Virus record (IMG/VR): IMGVR_UViG_3300028364_000023
Coordinates: 1 to 64,000 of that record
Length of the DNA: 64,000 nt
DNA from: a virus
Reading direction: 5' to 3' (one strand)
Under the pieces are notes generated by a model, which worked only from the letters and a program-made list of their open reading frames with translations, had not been told where the DNA came from and did no database searches. This document shows, piece after piece, positions 1 to 8,760 of this stretch. Made by a program: the position numbers and the translations under genes. The first letter of the stretch is position 1; each line of letters begins with the position of its first letter.

Positions 1-355
1 CTTGTGTGGATAGACTATTCATATCAAATTCTACTGAGACTCCGCAACCGCATGATGATTTTGCGTTAGGGTTTGTTATTTCGAAATTCGACCCAACAAT
101 AGACCTTTTGTAATCAATTGCGGTGCCTGCTAAAAACATGAGACTAGCTGGACCGATGACTAGATTGCCACCTAAGGCTTTTAACGTGTACGAGCCTGGC
201 TCAACGTCTTCTATTGTGTCCACTGTGTTCCATTCGTATTCAAATCCAGCACACCCGCCACCTTTGAGGTTCAGGCTCACTGCGTAAACCTCATGTTCTT
301 GGCAGATTTGCGTAACTTGTTTATTTGCTTGTTCAGTTAGGCTACAGATATTCAT
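1..355 (-). CDS. IscA/HesB-type Fe-S cluster carrier (C-terminus outside window)
   Basis: A-type iron-sulfur carrier. In this family three cysteines hold a [2Fe-2S]/[4Fe-4S] cluster for delivery to apo-proteins. The frame starts at an ATG at 355 and runs off the left edge. It shows the family Cys at residue 35 in a GGGCAGF stretch and the paired cysteines 102/104 in SCGCG, so all three ligands are present. With the ferredoxin-NADP reductase at 3.5-4.2 kb and the Bfd-like protein at 38.3 kb it forms an Fe-S/redox theme. Family call is firm; its client protein is unknown. Confidence 0.88.
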   Translation of the reverse strand, partial: MNICSLTEQANKQVTQICQEHEVYAVSLNLKGGGCAGFEYEWNTVDTIEDVEPGSYTLKALGGNLVIGPASLMFLAGTAIDYKRSIVGSNFEITNPNAKSSCGCGVSVEFDMNSLSTQ

Positions 356-402
356 GTTTATCCTTTTGTTAGTGTATTTAGTTGTTAATTTTATAATCTT
401 AA

Positions 403-410
403 TGTAAATA
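403..410 (+). promoter_or_regulatory. Late-promoter-like TGTAAATA box
   Basis: TGTAAATA lies five bases before the ATG at 416. It resembles the T4 late promoter TATAAATA, and the same box-to-ATG spacing recurs at several other solitary genes here. Transcripts would be almost leaderless. Inference only. Confidence 0.35.
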
Positions 411-415
411 TAGTT

Positions 416-703
416 ATGTATTTAGGCGAATCAAACGTAAGAAGAAGGTATAAACGAAAATCAAAGTCGGGCATAGAGCACGAGTACTTCCGCGACCTTA
501 CAGTGGTCAAACTTCGCTGTGATAACTGTGGGACTGAGTTTTCAAGGCCGAGGGGAAGCATGAATCCTAATCGACTAAACAACAACTATTTTCATGTATG
601 CAGCAATTGTGACGTTAAACGATTCGCACAGAAGAAGGGAGTCGAGCGCAAGCAGGTATGGAATATGTCTGCTAGCAGCTCTAGGAAAATAGGTCGTTTA
701 TAA
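416..703 (+). CDS. Small zinc-ribbon protein
   Basis: A 95-residue basic protein on the plus strand, against the leftward flow. Two CxxC pairs (CDNC near residue 35, CSNC near residue 62) imply one bound zinc. No catalytic motif is seen. Such zinc knuckles occur in phage homing endonucleases and in stand-alone phage DNA-binding proteins. A TGTAAATA box five bases upstream suggests late transcription. Function unknown. Confidence 0.7.
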   Translation: MYLGESNVRRRYKRKSKSGIEHEYFRDLTVVKLRCDNCGTEFSRPRGSMNPNRLNNNYFHVCSNCDVKRFAQKKGVERKQVWNMSASSSRKIGRL

Positions 704-715
704 GGAGTAAACTAG

Positions 716-1021
716 TTAACCTCTGGGATTATTTTTAAGTTGATCTACTATTGCAGAAAGACGCTGAACATTAGTATCTTGTCTTGCTAGCTTTCTGCTA
801 GTAAGCTGAGTTTCTTCTCGCAGCTTCCGGACCTGATCTTCTAAACTTTTTACATAGCGTTGGGTAGGCACCTCTTTATCAAAGCCATCTTCACCTAGCA
901 TAGTAAAACTGTCTTGTCCTTGTGCTTTAAGACCGCCGCTTACACGATTAGGATTCTTATCTGAGGGTGTAGCGTTTTGGGTACCACTGTTATACATTCT
1001 TTTTAATGGGTTCATGAACAT
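716..1021 (-). CDS. Unknown protein with C-terminal coiled coil
   Basis: About 101 residues. The C-terminal half is a heptad-like charged helix (QRYVKSLEDQVRKLREE) typical of a coiled coil; the N-terminal half is polar and probably disordered. The ATG at 1021 has AAGAG eight bases upstream, placed inside the end of the preceding gene, so translation is probably coupled. A longer frame reaches 1042. No family recognised. Confidence 0.6.
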   Translation of the reverse strand: MFMNPLKRMYNSGTQNATPSDKNPNRVSGGLKAQGQDSFTMLGEDGFDKEVPTQRYVKSLEDQVRKLREETQLTSRKLARQDTNVQRLSAIVDQLKNNPRG

Positions 1022-1023
1022 AT

Positions 1024-1290
1024 TTATTCTCTTAGACACCACATAGTATATTGTTTTGGTTCAAAATAGTAGTTAGATAAATAGGCATAGTGTATCGCGG
1101 TAGTAATAAGACATCCTACCTTAACGCACTTCCTGCCAAACAGTCTCTTATTAGTAACGAAACAACGAGCATTAAAATTAAAGCATCGTCCTTCAGAAGT
1201 TTTCTTGGGACTTAATCTCATCTCCATATTTGCAAACGCCTTTCTTGATACTGAGTCAATGTATTCTGCTCTACTGTCCCCAAAAATCAT
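1024..1290 (-). CDS. Small protein, tandem paralogue family member 1
   Basis: About 89 residues. It shares with the next four upstream genes a core of Cys-aromatic-x-[ST]-x-[KR]-x-Leu-Phe, a basic strand, and a terminal hydrophobic stretch (QYTMWCL here). The ATG at 1290 has GAGGAG eight bases upstream; a GTG at 1314 is less likely. It overlaps the 3' end of its neighbour. Function unknown; the row of relatives suggests duplication. Confidence 0.6.
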   Translation of the reverse strand: MIFGDSRAEYIDSVSRKAFANMEMRLSPKKTSEGRCFNFNARCFVTNKRLFGRKCVKVGCLITTAIHYAYLSNYYFEPKQYTMWCLRE

Positions 1291-1546
1291 AATCTGGCTC
1301 CTCAAGTTTGCCACTTAGTTGCAACAGTGTATATTCCCTAGGAGACACCCAGTAATCGAATAGAACAGGCGATCCCGGGCCGGTAATCACACGAGTTAAC
1401 TTAACGGCCTGCTTCATAAACAATACCCTGTTGGAAATTGTACATCGCCAGAACCACATGCACCGAGCTTCTTTCACTACTAATCGGTGCTTAGTTAGTA
1501 CACGAATTCTCTCTTTTCTAGTTCCGGTTATTTTTTCTACGCTCAT
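1271..1546 (-). CDS. Small protein, tandem paralogue family member 2
   Basis: 91 residues. Family core RCTISNRVLFMKQAV near the middle, then an aromatic W and EYTLLQL near the end. The start overlaps the stop of the upstream paralogue (ATGA), so the two are translationally coupled. A basic N-terminus (KITGTRKERIR) is unique to this copy. Function unknown. Confidence 0.65.
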   Translation of the reverse strand: MSVEKITGTRKERIRVLTKHRLVVKEARCMWFWRCTISNRVLFMKQAVKLTRVITGPGSPVLFDYWVSPREYTLLQLSGKLEEPDYDFWGQ

Positions 1547-1785
1547 TGTTTACCCATTTGGATTAAAAGAAATTCGTTTGCATCTACCCAAAAAAATTGT
1601 TTGATTGTGTAAGAGTCCCCACGCCGGATCTCCCGCTGTACTCGGGTAGCTTGCTTCATAAACAAACTCTTGCCAGTAACAAAGCACTTACGTGGCAGCA
1701 AACTGATTTTTTCTTTAGGACTGTGGCATTGAATAATTACAATCCGACGCATTTGTCTGTCTTTTGGGATTAAGCTCATAAACAT
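1543..1785 (-). CDS. Small protein, tandem paralogue family member 3
   Basis: 80 residues carrying the core KCFVTGKSLFMKQATRV and the terminal pattern W-x5-EFLLIQM. Start could be 1785 or the second Met at 1779; the Shine-Dalgarno is weak, which fits coupling to the gene upstream. Function unknown. Confidence 0.65.
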   Translation of the reverse strand: MFMSLIPKDRQMRRIVIIQCHSPKEKISLLPRKCFVTGKSLFMKQATRVQREIRRGDSYTIKQFFWVDANEFLLIQMGKQ

Positions 1786-1787
1786 AG

Positions 1788-1997
1788 TTACACTGCCATT
1801 AATTGCAGTAATAGATATGCACTAGATGCCATCCAATGTGTGTTAGTATGTACATATCCGTTTTCTGTGTAGTGCTGGGTTGTAATCTTATAAGCATATT
1901 TGCCATGTAGATTACGACCGCTACTTATGCAATGCCGGGGTAGCCAAGACCTGCATAGTGTAGCTTTTATAATCTTACCTCTCAGAGTCAGATCCAT
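1788..1997 (-). CDS. Small protein, tandem paralogue family member 4
   Basis: 69 residues, the most diverged copy (HCISSGRNLHGKYAYKI, then HW and AYLLLQL). A strong AAAGGAGG precedes the start at 1997 and lies in the last codons of the upstream gene. Function unknown. Confidence 0.65.
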   Translation of the reverse strand: MDLTLRGKIIKATLCRSWLPRHCISSGRNLHGKYAYKITTQHYTENGYVHTNTHWMASSAYLLLQLMAV

Positions 1998-2411
1998 TTA
2001 TCCTCCTTTCAATAGCAGTAGTAAATATTCCTTACGGTCTATCCAGACTTCATTGTCTACAAACTTCGAGTAACCAATATTCATCTTTGCACTAACTCTT
2101 ACTGCTTTCTTTAGGAATAATTTTTTGCCTGTTAAGAAACAATGTCGTCCAACCTGTAAGCAACGAGTCTCTTGCAATTTCTCGGCAGTGGCTATCATTC
2201 CTAGTACGCTTTCTCGCCACCAGGGCTCATAAATAGTTAGTTCGTACATCTTACTCAGCGACATTGGGTGGGTACCGCTCCTCAACCAAGCTCTATATGA
2301 TTTAGTGCTGCTCCTTAACCAAGCTCTATATGATCTAGTGCCGCTCCTTAACCAAGCTCTATATGAATAGCTGTCATTTGTTAAATTTACTTTCACTGTG
2401 ATGCCATCCAC
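1998..2411 (-). CDS. Small protein, tandem paralogue family member 5 with decapeptide repeats
   Basis: 137 residues. The C-terminal half is the family domain (HCFLTGKKLFLKKAVRV, then EYLLLLL). The N-terminal third contains three near-identical 11-residue units beginning SYRAWLRS, from a 33-bp DNA repeat. The start at 2411 overlaps the end of uvdE. A second in-frame Met downstream of the repeats (about residue 50) could be the true start, leaving the repeat as a leader. Confidence 0.6.
   Translation of the reverse strand: MDGITVKVNLTNDSYSYRAWLRSGTRSYRAWLRSSTKSYRAWLRSGTHPMSLSKMYELTIYEPWWRESVLGMIATAEKLQETRCLQVGRHCFLTGKKLFLKKAVRVSAKMNIGYSKFVDNEVWIDRKEYLLLLLKGG
2275..2368. repeat. Three tandem copies of a 33-bp unit
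   Basis: Two full units (2275-2307, 2308-2340) and a shorter third (2341 to about 2368), differing at only a few bases, all in frame with the surrounding gene. Likely slipped-strand expansion. Confidence 0.85.
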
Positions 2412-3424
2412 TCTTGGTATAGCTTCTTAGATGCTAAACCTTTCATTTTCGACTCACACATAATATCTGCGGTGTTAAGAAACTGCAATGCCCATTCGTT
2501 AACTACTTGATTCGGGTACCAATCACTGTGTGCCCGTAATTTCTGCTTTTTGTAACCATCTGCTAACAACATATTCATATCGGGAAACTTGTCATTAACA
2601 TGCTCAACATATTCGGCACGGCTGTACGAATAATGTATTGCAGGACGTACACCTCTCCAGCTATCAATTACACGTAGATATCTATCGTCGGTTGGCTGAA
2701 TGTACTCCCCTTCACGAATAAAGTGATGGTGTATATCACAAACAAGGGCACAATCGTCGACAAGTTCGAGGCTGTGTTCAATGCCCCATTTGTTTTCGTC
2801 ATTTTCGATTGTGATGCAGTTTCTTGCTTCTGGAGATAGTCGTTGGATTGACTCTCGTATGCCTTGCGGGCCTCTTCGACCCGATATATGTATGTTGACT
2901 TTAAAATCTTGGAATTGCTGTCCGAAGCCCATCCATCGTACCATATCTGCATGATATTCAAACTCCTCTATACTGCGCTCAACTATATCAGGAGAATCAC
3001 TAGCTAGTACCAGAAATTGTCCTGGATGGAAGCTGAGCCTTACGTCTTTTGATCTAGCAATATCTCCTGCTTCGAGAAAGTGCTGTTCACAATAGTTGCG
3101 TACATCGGATTGTTTCCAGAAGTAGCTCCAATCCTGCTGAGTATACACTGGCAAACAATCACTGCCTAATCTAATCATTCTACGGTTTTTGGGCAGAGTT
3201 GCTATATGCCCAATCAATAGCTTGTATGAATTAATGTTGTGTACCATAATGTCCCACAAGCGCTGCTCAGCAACTTCACGTGTTTGTCTATTAAGCCACT
3301 GTACAGTAGTACTTTTGGTATTGAGAGGGCGCTGTATTTCTTCTAGCACTTTTTTAGGTTGAGTCTGGTCTGCATCCATAAATTTGCATGCCCATCCGAT
3401 TCTTGGTATATTCTGATCAAACAT
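2393..3424 (-). CDS. uvsE: UV-damage endonuclease (UvdE/UvsE family)
   Basis: Metal-dependent UV endonuclease, a TIM-barrel enzyme that nicks 5' of cyclobutane dimers and 6-4 photoproducts to start excision repair. The family motifs are visible: RIGWACK at the N-terminus, LSFHPGQF in the middle, TIENDE, and CDIHHH for metal binding. Length (343 residues) is near the family norm. I start at the ATG at 3424: it begins just before RIGWACK and lies downstream of a consensus promoter at 3456-3483, whereas the longer frame would start upstream of that promoter. The 3' end overlaps the repeat-bearing paralogue. Confidence 0.88.
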   Translation of the reverse strand: MFDQNIPRIGWACKFMDADQTQPKKVLEEIQRPLNTKSTTVQWLNRQTREVAEQRLWDIMVHNINSYKLLIGHIATLPKNRRMIRLGSDCLPVYTQQDWSYFWKQSDVRNYCEQHFLEAGDIARSKDVRLSFHPGQFLVLASDSPDIVERSIEEFEYHADMVRWMGFGQQFQDFKVNIHISGRRGPQGIRESIQRLSPEARNCITIENDENKWGIEHSLELVDDCALVCDIHHHFIREGEYIQPTDDRYLRVIDSWRGVRPAIHYSYSRAEYVEHVNDKFPDMNMLLADGYKKQKLRAHSDWYPNQVVNEWALQFLNTADIMCESKMKGLASKKLYQEWMASQ

Positions 3425-3455
3425 AGTGTGCTCGTGTCTAAGTGAGTGTGTCACT

Positions 3456-3483
3456 ATTATAGCACCTTTAACCAGCGTGTCAA
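3456..3483 (-). promoter_or_regulatory. Sigma70-type promoter for uvsE
   Basis: Minus strand TTGACA, 16 bp, TATAAT: a full consensus match. Start of transcription falls about 25 bases before the uvsE ATG. Confidence 0.85.
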
Positions 3484-3488
3484 CTAGT

Positions 3489-4193
3489 TTATAAAACGAA
3501 CGCCTTTTCTTGTACAAAAGTGCTGGCTGCTTTTCTTGTGCCTTCCTGCCATCCTCGACTAATCAATAGATCCTTAACATCTTTGTTAAACGGCATACTT
3601 CCGCACAGCATTACTTTGTTCTGCTGCGGAGTGCTGTTTGTAAGAATAACACCGTCTGTGATTAGCTGTGTGATGCGTTTCGTCTCCCCAGTGTATACTG
3701 GGTCGCGTGTAACTATAGGGATGTATTGGACGTTGGATTCTTTTAGAAACGCGTCGTAAGCAACTAGTTCCTGTTGAGAACGCACACTCCACGCTAGGTG
3801 GATTTGATCAAACGCATCGTAAGTAGCCGGATCGCGTAACAAGCTAATAAACGGTGCAATCCCCGTGCCAGTTGCTAGCATCCAAAGATCTCCACCTAAT
3901 TCTACATTGGCAAGAGTAAGAGAACCAGTAGACTTTTCGCTTGCTTTAAGTTGATCACCTACTTTAATATGTTGCAGTTTACTAGTCAACAATCCGTTAG
4001 GAACTTTGATCGAGTAAAATTCTAACTCGCTATCATAAGGTCCGCTGGTAATCGAGTATGCTCTTTCTACACTATCGTTAATTCCGATCATTATAAATTC
4101 ACCAGCGGAAAATCTAAACGTCTGAGGCCGATGTGTTCTTATTCTGAAAAGTGTGTCAGTGTAGTGCTCTACTTCAGTTACTGTTAATAGCAT
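3489..4193 (-). CDS. fpr: Ferredoxin/flavodoxin-NADP+ reductase
   Basis: FAD enzyme exchanging electrons between NADPH and ferredoxin or flavodoxin. 234 residues, somewhat shorter than usual bacterial Fpr proteins. The FAD-binding RAYSITS is near residue 44, the NADP-binding GTGIAPF in the middle, CGSMPFN further on, and the C-terminal FVQEKAFV matches the bacterial subclass in which the last residues cover the flavin. The gene is complete with no missing motif. It lies between a QueD-like gene and uvsE, with the IscA-like carrier 3 kb away. A phage Fpr could redirect reducing power to phage ferredoxin or ribonucleotide reduction; that role is inference. Confidence 0.9.
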   Translation of the reverse strand: MLLTVTEVEHYTDTLFRIRTHRPQTFRFSAGEFIMIGINDSVERAYSITSGPYDSELEFYSIKVPNGLLTSKLQHIKVGDQLKASEKSTGSLTLANVELGGDLWMLATGTGIAPFISLLRDPATYDAFDQIHLAWSVRSQQELVAYDAFLKESNVQYIPIVTRDPVYTGETKRITQLITDGVILTNSTPQQNKVMLCGSMPFNKDVKDLLISRGWQEGTRKAASTFVQEKAFVL

Positions 4194-4239
4194 TTATTAC
4201 TTCCAATTATTATTACTGTACTTTAAGCGAACAACATAT

Positions 4240-4743
4240 CTACTCAAACAAGTCTTCGTTCCATTCTCTGTGTCCGATACGATGTGCTTCGTTAGTCTGA
4301 GTCTCTCGCACAGATACCTTAAAGCACCATAGTCTGCCTGCTTCACCTGGCCCCCAGTAGTCCGGAATAAAAACGCCATTTACATACTTATAGAGCATGT
4401 CTGCTAGGCCTTCGCAGCCTAATCTGGGCAGAATGTTTAACTTCATAATTCCGCGACGCTCAGCTTCCTTGTACCAGTCAAGATGGGGGTCGTCTTCACT
4501 GCATATGGTAGTGTGGTCAAACTGGTCTTGCAACACACCTTTTAACTCTTTTAATCCGCCGTAGTCAGCTACCCAATTTCTTGTATCTAGCTCGTTAGTT
4601 CCAAAGTAAAACTTCATAGTAAAACTGTAACCGTGAATAACATTACAATGACTATCTGCTCGCCATTGTCTATAAGCACAAGCAAACTCGTCAACGTATT
4701 CTTTAGTACTGACAAATTTATATGTAACTGGTTCAAAACTCAT
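4240..4743 (-). CDS. 6-pyruvoyl-tetrahydropterin synthase / QueD-like protein
   Basis: T-fold enzyme related to 6-carboxytetrahydropterin synthase of the queuosine/7-deazaguanine pathway. 167 residues with SHCNVIHGYSF (zinc and catalytic Cys region), DYGGLK and FDHTTI, all in family order, and a late RET glutamate. The usual HGH zinc pair reads HGY here, as I recall from other phage versions. No queC, queE or queF is seen in this window, so it may act with host genes or in DNA or tRNA modification. Confidence 0.75.
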   Translation of the reverse strand: MSFEPVTYKFVSTKEYVDEFACAYRQWRADSHCNVIHGYSFTMKFYFGTNELDTRNWVADYGGLKELKGVLQDQFDHTTICSEDDPHLDWYKEAERRGIMKLNILPRLGCEGLADMLYKYVNGVFIPDYWGPGEAGRLWCFKVSVRETQTNEAHRIGHREWNEDLFE

Positions 4744-4848
4744 TTTTATTTCTCGTTAGTGTTTGCATGCAGAGTATTTAAAGTGGGATGAATGAAGTAG
4801 GCCACTTAGTGCAATATACATTCAATTAAAGAAGATGTCAATTCTAAT

Positions 4849-5199
4849 TTATTCTTTGTGTGCTATTGTGTCTTCAATAGCAGTGTGATCTAACTTAATT
4901 TTATTAATTTCTAATTTTATGATCACAAATTCATTATTAACTGCGTCAATACCACTTGCTGCTTGTAACAATGCTTCTAACAGAATTTTAATGTTAATTA
5001 CTGCCCATATCCACCAAACAACAGACGTAACTGCAAATAATAATAATCCTATAAAAACTATTTGATTAAACAGTAATAATTCAAGAGGGACAAGAGCTAT
5101 TACTAAGATTGCAAAGGTAATAACTATTAATTTAGCTACCCACTTCCAAAATCTTAGTTGTTCAGTAATAGTAACAACCTTGTCTCTATAATTTAGCAT
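4849..5199 (-). CDS. Small membrane protein, two transmembrane segments
   Basis: 116 residues. Two hydrophobic helices (about residues 20-45 and 47-70) sit between a charged N-terminus and a polar C-terminal helix. No Shine-Dalgarno is visible. Instead a CATAAATA box ends five bases before the ATG, suggesting a late, nearly leaderless transcript. Function unknown; holin-like roles cannot be excluded. Confidence 0.6.
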   Translation of the reverse strand: MLNYRDKVVTITEQLRFWKWVAKLIVITFAILVIALVPLELLLFNQIVFIGLLLFAVTSVVWWIWAVINIKILLEALLQAASGIDAVNNEFVIIKLEINKIKLDHTAIEDTIAHKE

Positions 5200-5204
5200 A
5201 CTAC

Positions 5205-5212
5205 TATTTATG
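5205..5212 (-). promoter_or_regulatory. Late-promoter-like CATAAATA box
   Basis: CATAAATA then GTAGT then ATG of the membrane protein. Same layout as the homing endonuclease genes further right. Confidence 0.4.
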
Positions 5213-5241
5213 CTGTACTATTACCGGGTATTATGACTAGT

Positions 5242-5604
5242 TTATTTCGCTTCTAACTTAGCATTACTCAGCATGGTGTCAATAAATAACTCTCTGGACA
5301 CAGCCTGCTCCCCCCACTTGAGCAGAAAATAAGTGTGATCGCGAGCTGTCATGTCTGACACTATGCTTAGCCTATACTGCTGCCTGCCTAGATCCTGTGT
5401 TCTAATAATTTCTAAAGACAGGCAATGTTTTTTACACCACTTGCCTGACTCAAATGTATCCTTCCACTGCTCGATGCTGTTTCGAAACATAATATCTATA
5501 GCAGTGTCTAGGAAAATCTCCATACTAACATGGCCTGTGGCTATTACAACCTGCACTATTTCCTCTACTTGATTTTTATCATTAACCTGATAACGTGTTC
5601 TCAT
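5242..5604 (-). CDS. Unknown protein with FLLKW motif
   Basis: 120 residues, soluble, with a hydrophobic strand ending YFLLKWGEQ near residue 94. The same FLLKW-type strand recurs in several small proteins at 46.9-48.7 kb. It overlaps the topoisomerase subunit gene start by four bases at its 5' side neighbour. Function unknown. Confidence 0.6.
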   Translation of the reverse strand: MRTRYQVNDKNQVEEIVQVVIATGHVSMEIFLDTAIDIMFRNSIEQWKDTFESGKWCKKHCLSLEIIRTQDLGRQQYRLSIVSDMTARDHTYFLLKWGEQAVSRELFIDTMLSNAKLEAK

Positions 5605-6938
5605 AGTTTTATTGCTTGCAAGTCATTTACAAGAATCTCTTCAAGCGACAGTTTCTTATATTCAGTAATCGATGCTTTTAGTTCAGACGATTGTTTTTTC
5701 AGTTTAGCAATTTCTTCCTTAGTCAGTGATCGCATAGGTAATGTTAGGAATTTGTCAACTTTACCTACAAGTACCGAGGAGTATGATTCGGCTTGCTTGG
5801 TAATGTTGACTTCTGAATTATTACGTAGCTCAATCTTCTCTTCAATAACACCTTTTATGAATAAAACTTTTGCGTCGGCATGGTCCATATCGTCCTGCAT
5901 CTTTTGAAGTATATATTCTTTGCGCAGTTGATTAAACTCAATGCGCTTGTTATACCATTCGTCTAGCAAGTGTTTGAGACTATCAAAGATTACAATCTTG
6001 TTGTTCTCGTCAATACAAGTAAAGTTCTCGCTCATCTTCCTGATCAGCTTGAGTTTGTTCAAAATCCACTCGTCGTCTTTATCACCAAATGCGCGATCTA
6101 CATGTAGTTCAAATTCAAACTCGTCGTTGTCTGATAGGTCATCGTAGTCCTTAATTACTTTATCGTCAACTAGCTTGTCCAAAACGCTCTGATACTGTTT
6201 GAGTGTATAGCCCACAGGAATTGATGTAACCAGCAAGCGATGCTTTGTCTTGCGTGTAAAGCTGCCTTTAACCAGCCACTGCACAGATGTTTCACCTTGC
6301 TCTACTGTGCACTTCATTCCGTTCCAATAGGGAGTAAGATCAGCAGTTGCTCGTTTGCCTTCTGCACGTTGTCGAACCCACTTGTGCACTTCTTTAGGAC
6401 TACGCGGAAATATCTTTTGTGCAAAGCCGATGCTCACGCCTTCACTACCGTTTATGGCCAGTACAGGTAATGTAGGCACATAGAACCTCGGTTCAATTTT
6501 AGTTCCTTCAAAGCTTTGGCTTACTAGGTTTACAAAGTCTTCCTTAACAAACAGGTTTTTAAGTGCCGGCGCCATTCTAGCAAAAATATAACGTGTAGCA
6601 GCCGCATCGTTAATAAACGCACTACCAAAGTTACCGTCACCTTCCAGCAAGGGTAGGTTGTTACCGTTGCCCACATAGTCAGCAGTCATGTTAACAATAG
6701 TACCTTCAAGGCTGCCATGCAAATACTGTGAAAAATCCTGCACCCTCGGGCCTAGGTTAGACACCTTAACGAAGCTGTTAACGTTCTGTTGCAGCACAGT
6801 GTATACGATCTTACGTCCGCTATTCTTTTGGCCGTCAATGTAGCTAGCCAGCTTGCGCACGTTGTCGTACACACTGAAAGAGATATAATCATTCTTAAAG
6901 AAGTCTTCTAGCTGGACTACAGGAGTTGTTGATGCCAT
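5601..6938 (-). CDS. 52: DNA topoisomerase II medium subunit (T4 gp52-like)
   Basis: Breakage-rejoining subunit of the T4-type type II topoisomerase, equivalent to GyrA/ParC without the C-terminal wrapping domain. 445 residues, matching gp52 size. The catalytic Arg-Tyr is visible as AATRYIFARM with Tyr117. LEGDGNFGS and the tower/coiled-coil region (about 330-400) follow in order. It lies directly after the large subunit with one base between stop and start, so both are co-translated. It relieves supercoiling during phage DNA replication. Confidence 0.93.
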   Translation of the reverse strand: MASTTPVVQLEDFFKNDYISFSVYDNVRKLASYIDGQKNSGRKIVYTVLQQNVNSFVKVSNLGPRVQDFSQYLHGSLEGTIVNMTADYVGNGNNLPLLEGDGNFGSAFINDAAATRYIFARMAPALKNLFVKEDFVNLVSQSFEGTKIEPRFYVPTLPVLAINGSEGVSIGFAQKIFPRSPKEVHKWVRQRAEGKRATADLTPYWNGMKCTVEQGETSVQWLVKGSFTRKTKHRLLVTSIPVGYTLKQYQSVLDKLVDDKVIKDYDDLSDNDEFEFELHVDRAFGDKDDEWILNKLKLIRKMSENFTCIDENNKIVIFDSLKHLLDEWYNKRIEFNQLRKEYILQKMQDDMDHADAKVLFIKGVIEEKIELRNNSEVNITKQAESYSSVLVGKVDKFLTLPMRSLTKEEIAKLKKQSSELKASITEYKKLSLEEILVNDLQAIKL

Positions 6939-6939
6939 A

Positions 6940-8727
6940 TTATATTCTCATTATGTCGAAGGGAGCTGATTGTAGTAGTTGTTGCTTGCGAAAGTCTATT
7001 GTACTACCACTGAACCATTGTGTAAATAGATCAGTATCGGTAATTGACACTACTGGGAGCATTTCTGACAGTGTGTCTGTAGAAATAATATGTTGTAGAT
7101 CTTTCACACTCCAACTGCCTAGTCCTTTTTGGTACTGTACATCTAGACTTTTGCTGATCTTACTCACATCAGCAAACGAGTACGCCCATTCTTTTACGAT
7201 ATTATTTTTTTTGCCAATAGCAATGGGAGTTTGTAATAGTTTCATTTTACCATTGTTCAAGTACTCAGGGAAGTACTTGAACATAAACAAAGATAAGAGA
7301 CCTTGTATACGTGATCCATCTGCGTCAGCGTCAGTAGCAATACAGATTTCAGCATCTGGAAAAGTTGTAATAATACTGTACAATTCGCTCAGCTCTTTGT
7401 TGGCCATAAACTTTTGGTGGCTTACTTCTAACACATTCAATGGCACGCCTTTGAGTGCGTAAAATGCGTTGCCTTTACGCCCGAGACATTTAATGATTCC
7501 TCCGGCCGCCGAATTTCCCTCTACTACGAAAATTCGATGTGTTCCGCCAATGGCTGCTACGTACTTGTCACTTATGATCTTTTTCTTCTTTTCCAGCTTG
7601 TTAAGGTCTTTCTTGGCCAGCAGATCCTCCTGCATCTTGGTATAAGCTGTGATCTCGTCAATTAGGTCAATGTTCTTCATCAGCTTAGCAACAATCTTCT
7701 TGGCATCAACTTCACCAATTGCTTCTCGGCATTCAGCTGACGAATTTGTCACGCGTTCTTTAGTTTGGCTGTCAAACTTGAGCTGTCCAAACCCGTTAAC
7801 TACTGCGTGCACTCGCAGGTGCTGCTTGAGCCTTGCTGCTGTAATGTCGGTCTTCTTACGCCTCTTGAGTACCTCACGGAACTCACTAATTACGTTGCTT
7901 ACAAAGTAGTCAATGTGTGTGCCTGACTTTACGCTCAGTCCGTTAACTAACGAATGTGTTTGGAAACTACCGTCTGACTTAGCAATGCTGAACAGTGCGT
8001 GTTCTGTAGCAAAGGTATCGCACTCACCAAAGTAGTCAGCGTACTTAACCTTTTGCAGCTCACCGTTAAACTTAAACTTAATAGTATCAAACGCTAGTGC
8101 TAATGATTTTACTCGTTCCCCAATCAGCTTGATGTGAGTTGCATCAATGCCGGCCATACCAAAGAAAGCATAGTCGGGTGTAAATTTTATAGTTGTGCCC
8201 TGCCTAGTTGTTTGCTTGGTTGTGATCTGATCTACCTGCCCATTAATACCTATCATCTTTACTTCTTTCTTACCGTCGGCACTTCTAGCTTCAAATTTAG
8301 CTGCGGTTACAAACGTAATCATAGAACCTATGCCGTTCATGCCGATGCTTTCTCGAGTGTCATCGTCAAAATTTGAACCAGCTCTTGCTCTTGTAAACGC
8401 TGCTACCATTTGATACTCTGGACCGTCTGGCGTATCTACTTTATTTGTAGGGATTCCTCGTCCATTGTCGGACACAGAGACAGTGCCGTTAGCATCTACA
8501 GTTACATCAATTTTTGTTGCAAACTCATGTTTGGTACGAACATGCTCATCCACACTGTTGTCAATGATCTCGTTGATCACTTTGAGTAAACCGCCTACTA
8601 CTTTTACTATTTGAAACTCAGCGTCTATAAAAGCAGTTTCCTCTTGCAGGACCTGGCTACCACCGTACATACTAAATCTTTGTATTACGTGGTCTTTATC
8701 GCTTAATAGCTTAAAATTATCTGACAT
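6940..8727 (-). CDS. 39: DNA topoisomerase II large subunit (T4 gp39-like)
   Basis: ATPase and Toprim subunit, equivalent to GyrB/ParE. GHKL ATPase motifs are present: EIIDNSVDEH near residue 50, DNGRGIPT near 90, and GMNGIGS. The Toprim part has VVEGNSAAGG and the metal-binding DADADG. 595 residues, one continuous gene, unlike T4 itself where this subunit is split into genes 39 and 60. Followed immediately by gene 52. Confidence 0.93.
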   Translation of the reverse strand: MSDNFKLLSDKDHVIQRFSMYGGSQVLQEETAFIDAEFQIVKVVGGLLKVINEIIDNSVDEHVRTKHEFATKIDVTVDANGTVSVSDNGRGIPTNKVDTPDGPEYQMVAAFTRARAGSNFDDDTRESIGMNGIGSMITFVTAAKFEARSADGKKEVKMIGINGQVDQITTKQTTRQGTTIKFTPDYAFFGMAGIDATHIKLIGERVKSLALAFDTIKFKFNGELQKVKYADYFGECDTFATEHALFSIAKSDGSFQTHSLVNGLSVKSGTHIDYFVSNVISEFREVLKRRKKTDITAARLKQHLRVHAVVNGFGQLKFDSQTKERVTNSSAECREAIGEVDAKKIVAKLMKNIDLIDEITAYTKMQEDLLAKKDLNKLEKKKKIISDKYVAAIGGTHRIFVVEGNSAAGGIIKCLGRKGNAFYALKGVPLNVLEVSHQKFMANKELSELYSIITTFPDAEICIATDADADGSRIQGLLSLFMFKYFPEYLNNGKMKLLQTPIAIGKKNNIVKEWAYSFADVSKISKSLDVQYQKGLGSWSVKDLQHIISTDTLSEMLPVVSITDTDLFTQWFSGSTIDFRKQQLLQSAPFDIMRI

Positions 8728-8760
8728 GAGTTTCCTTTGTTTGTGCTGTATATAGATGTT

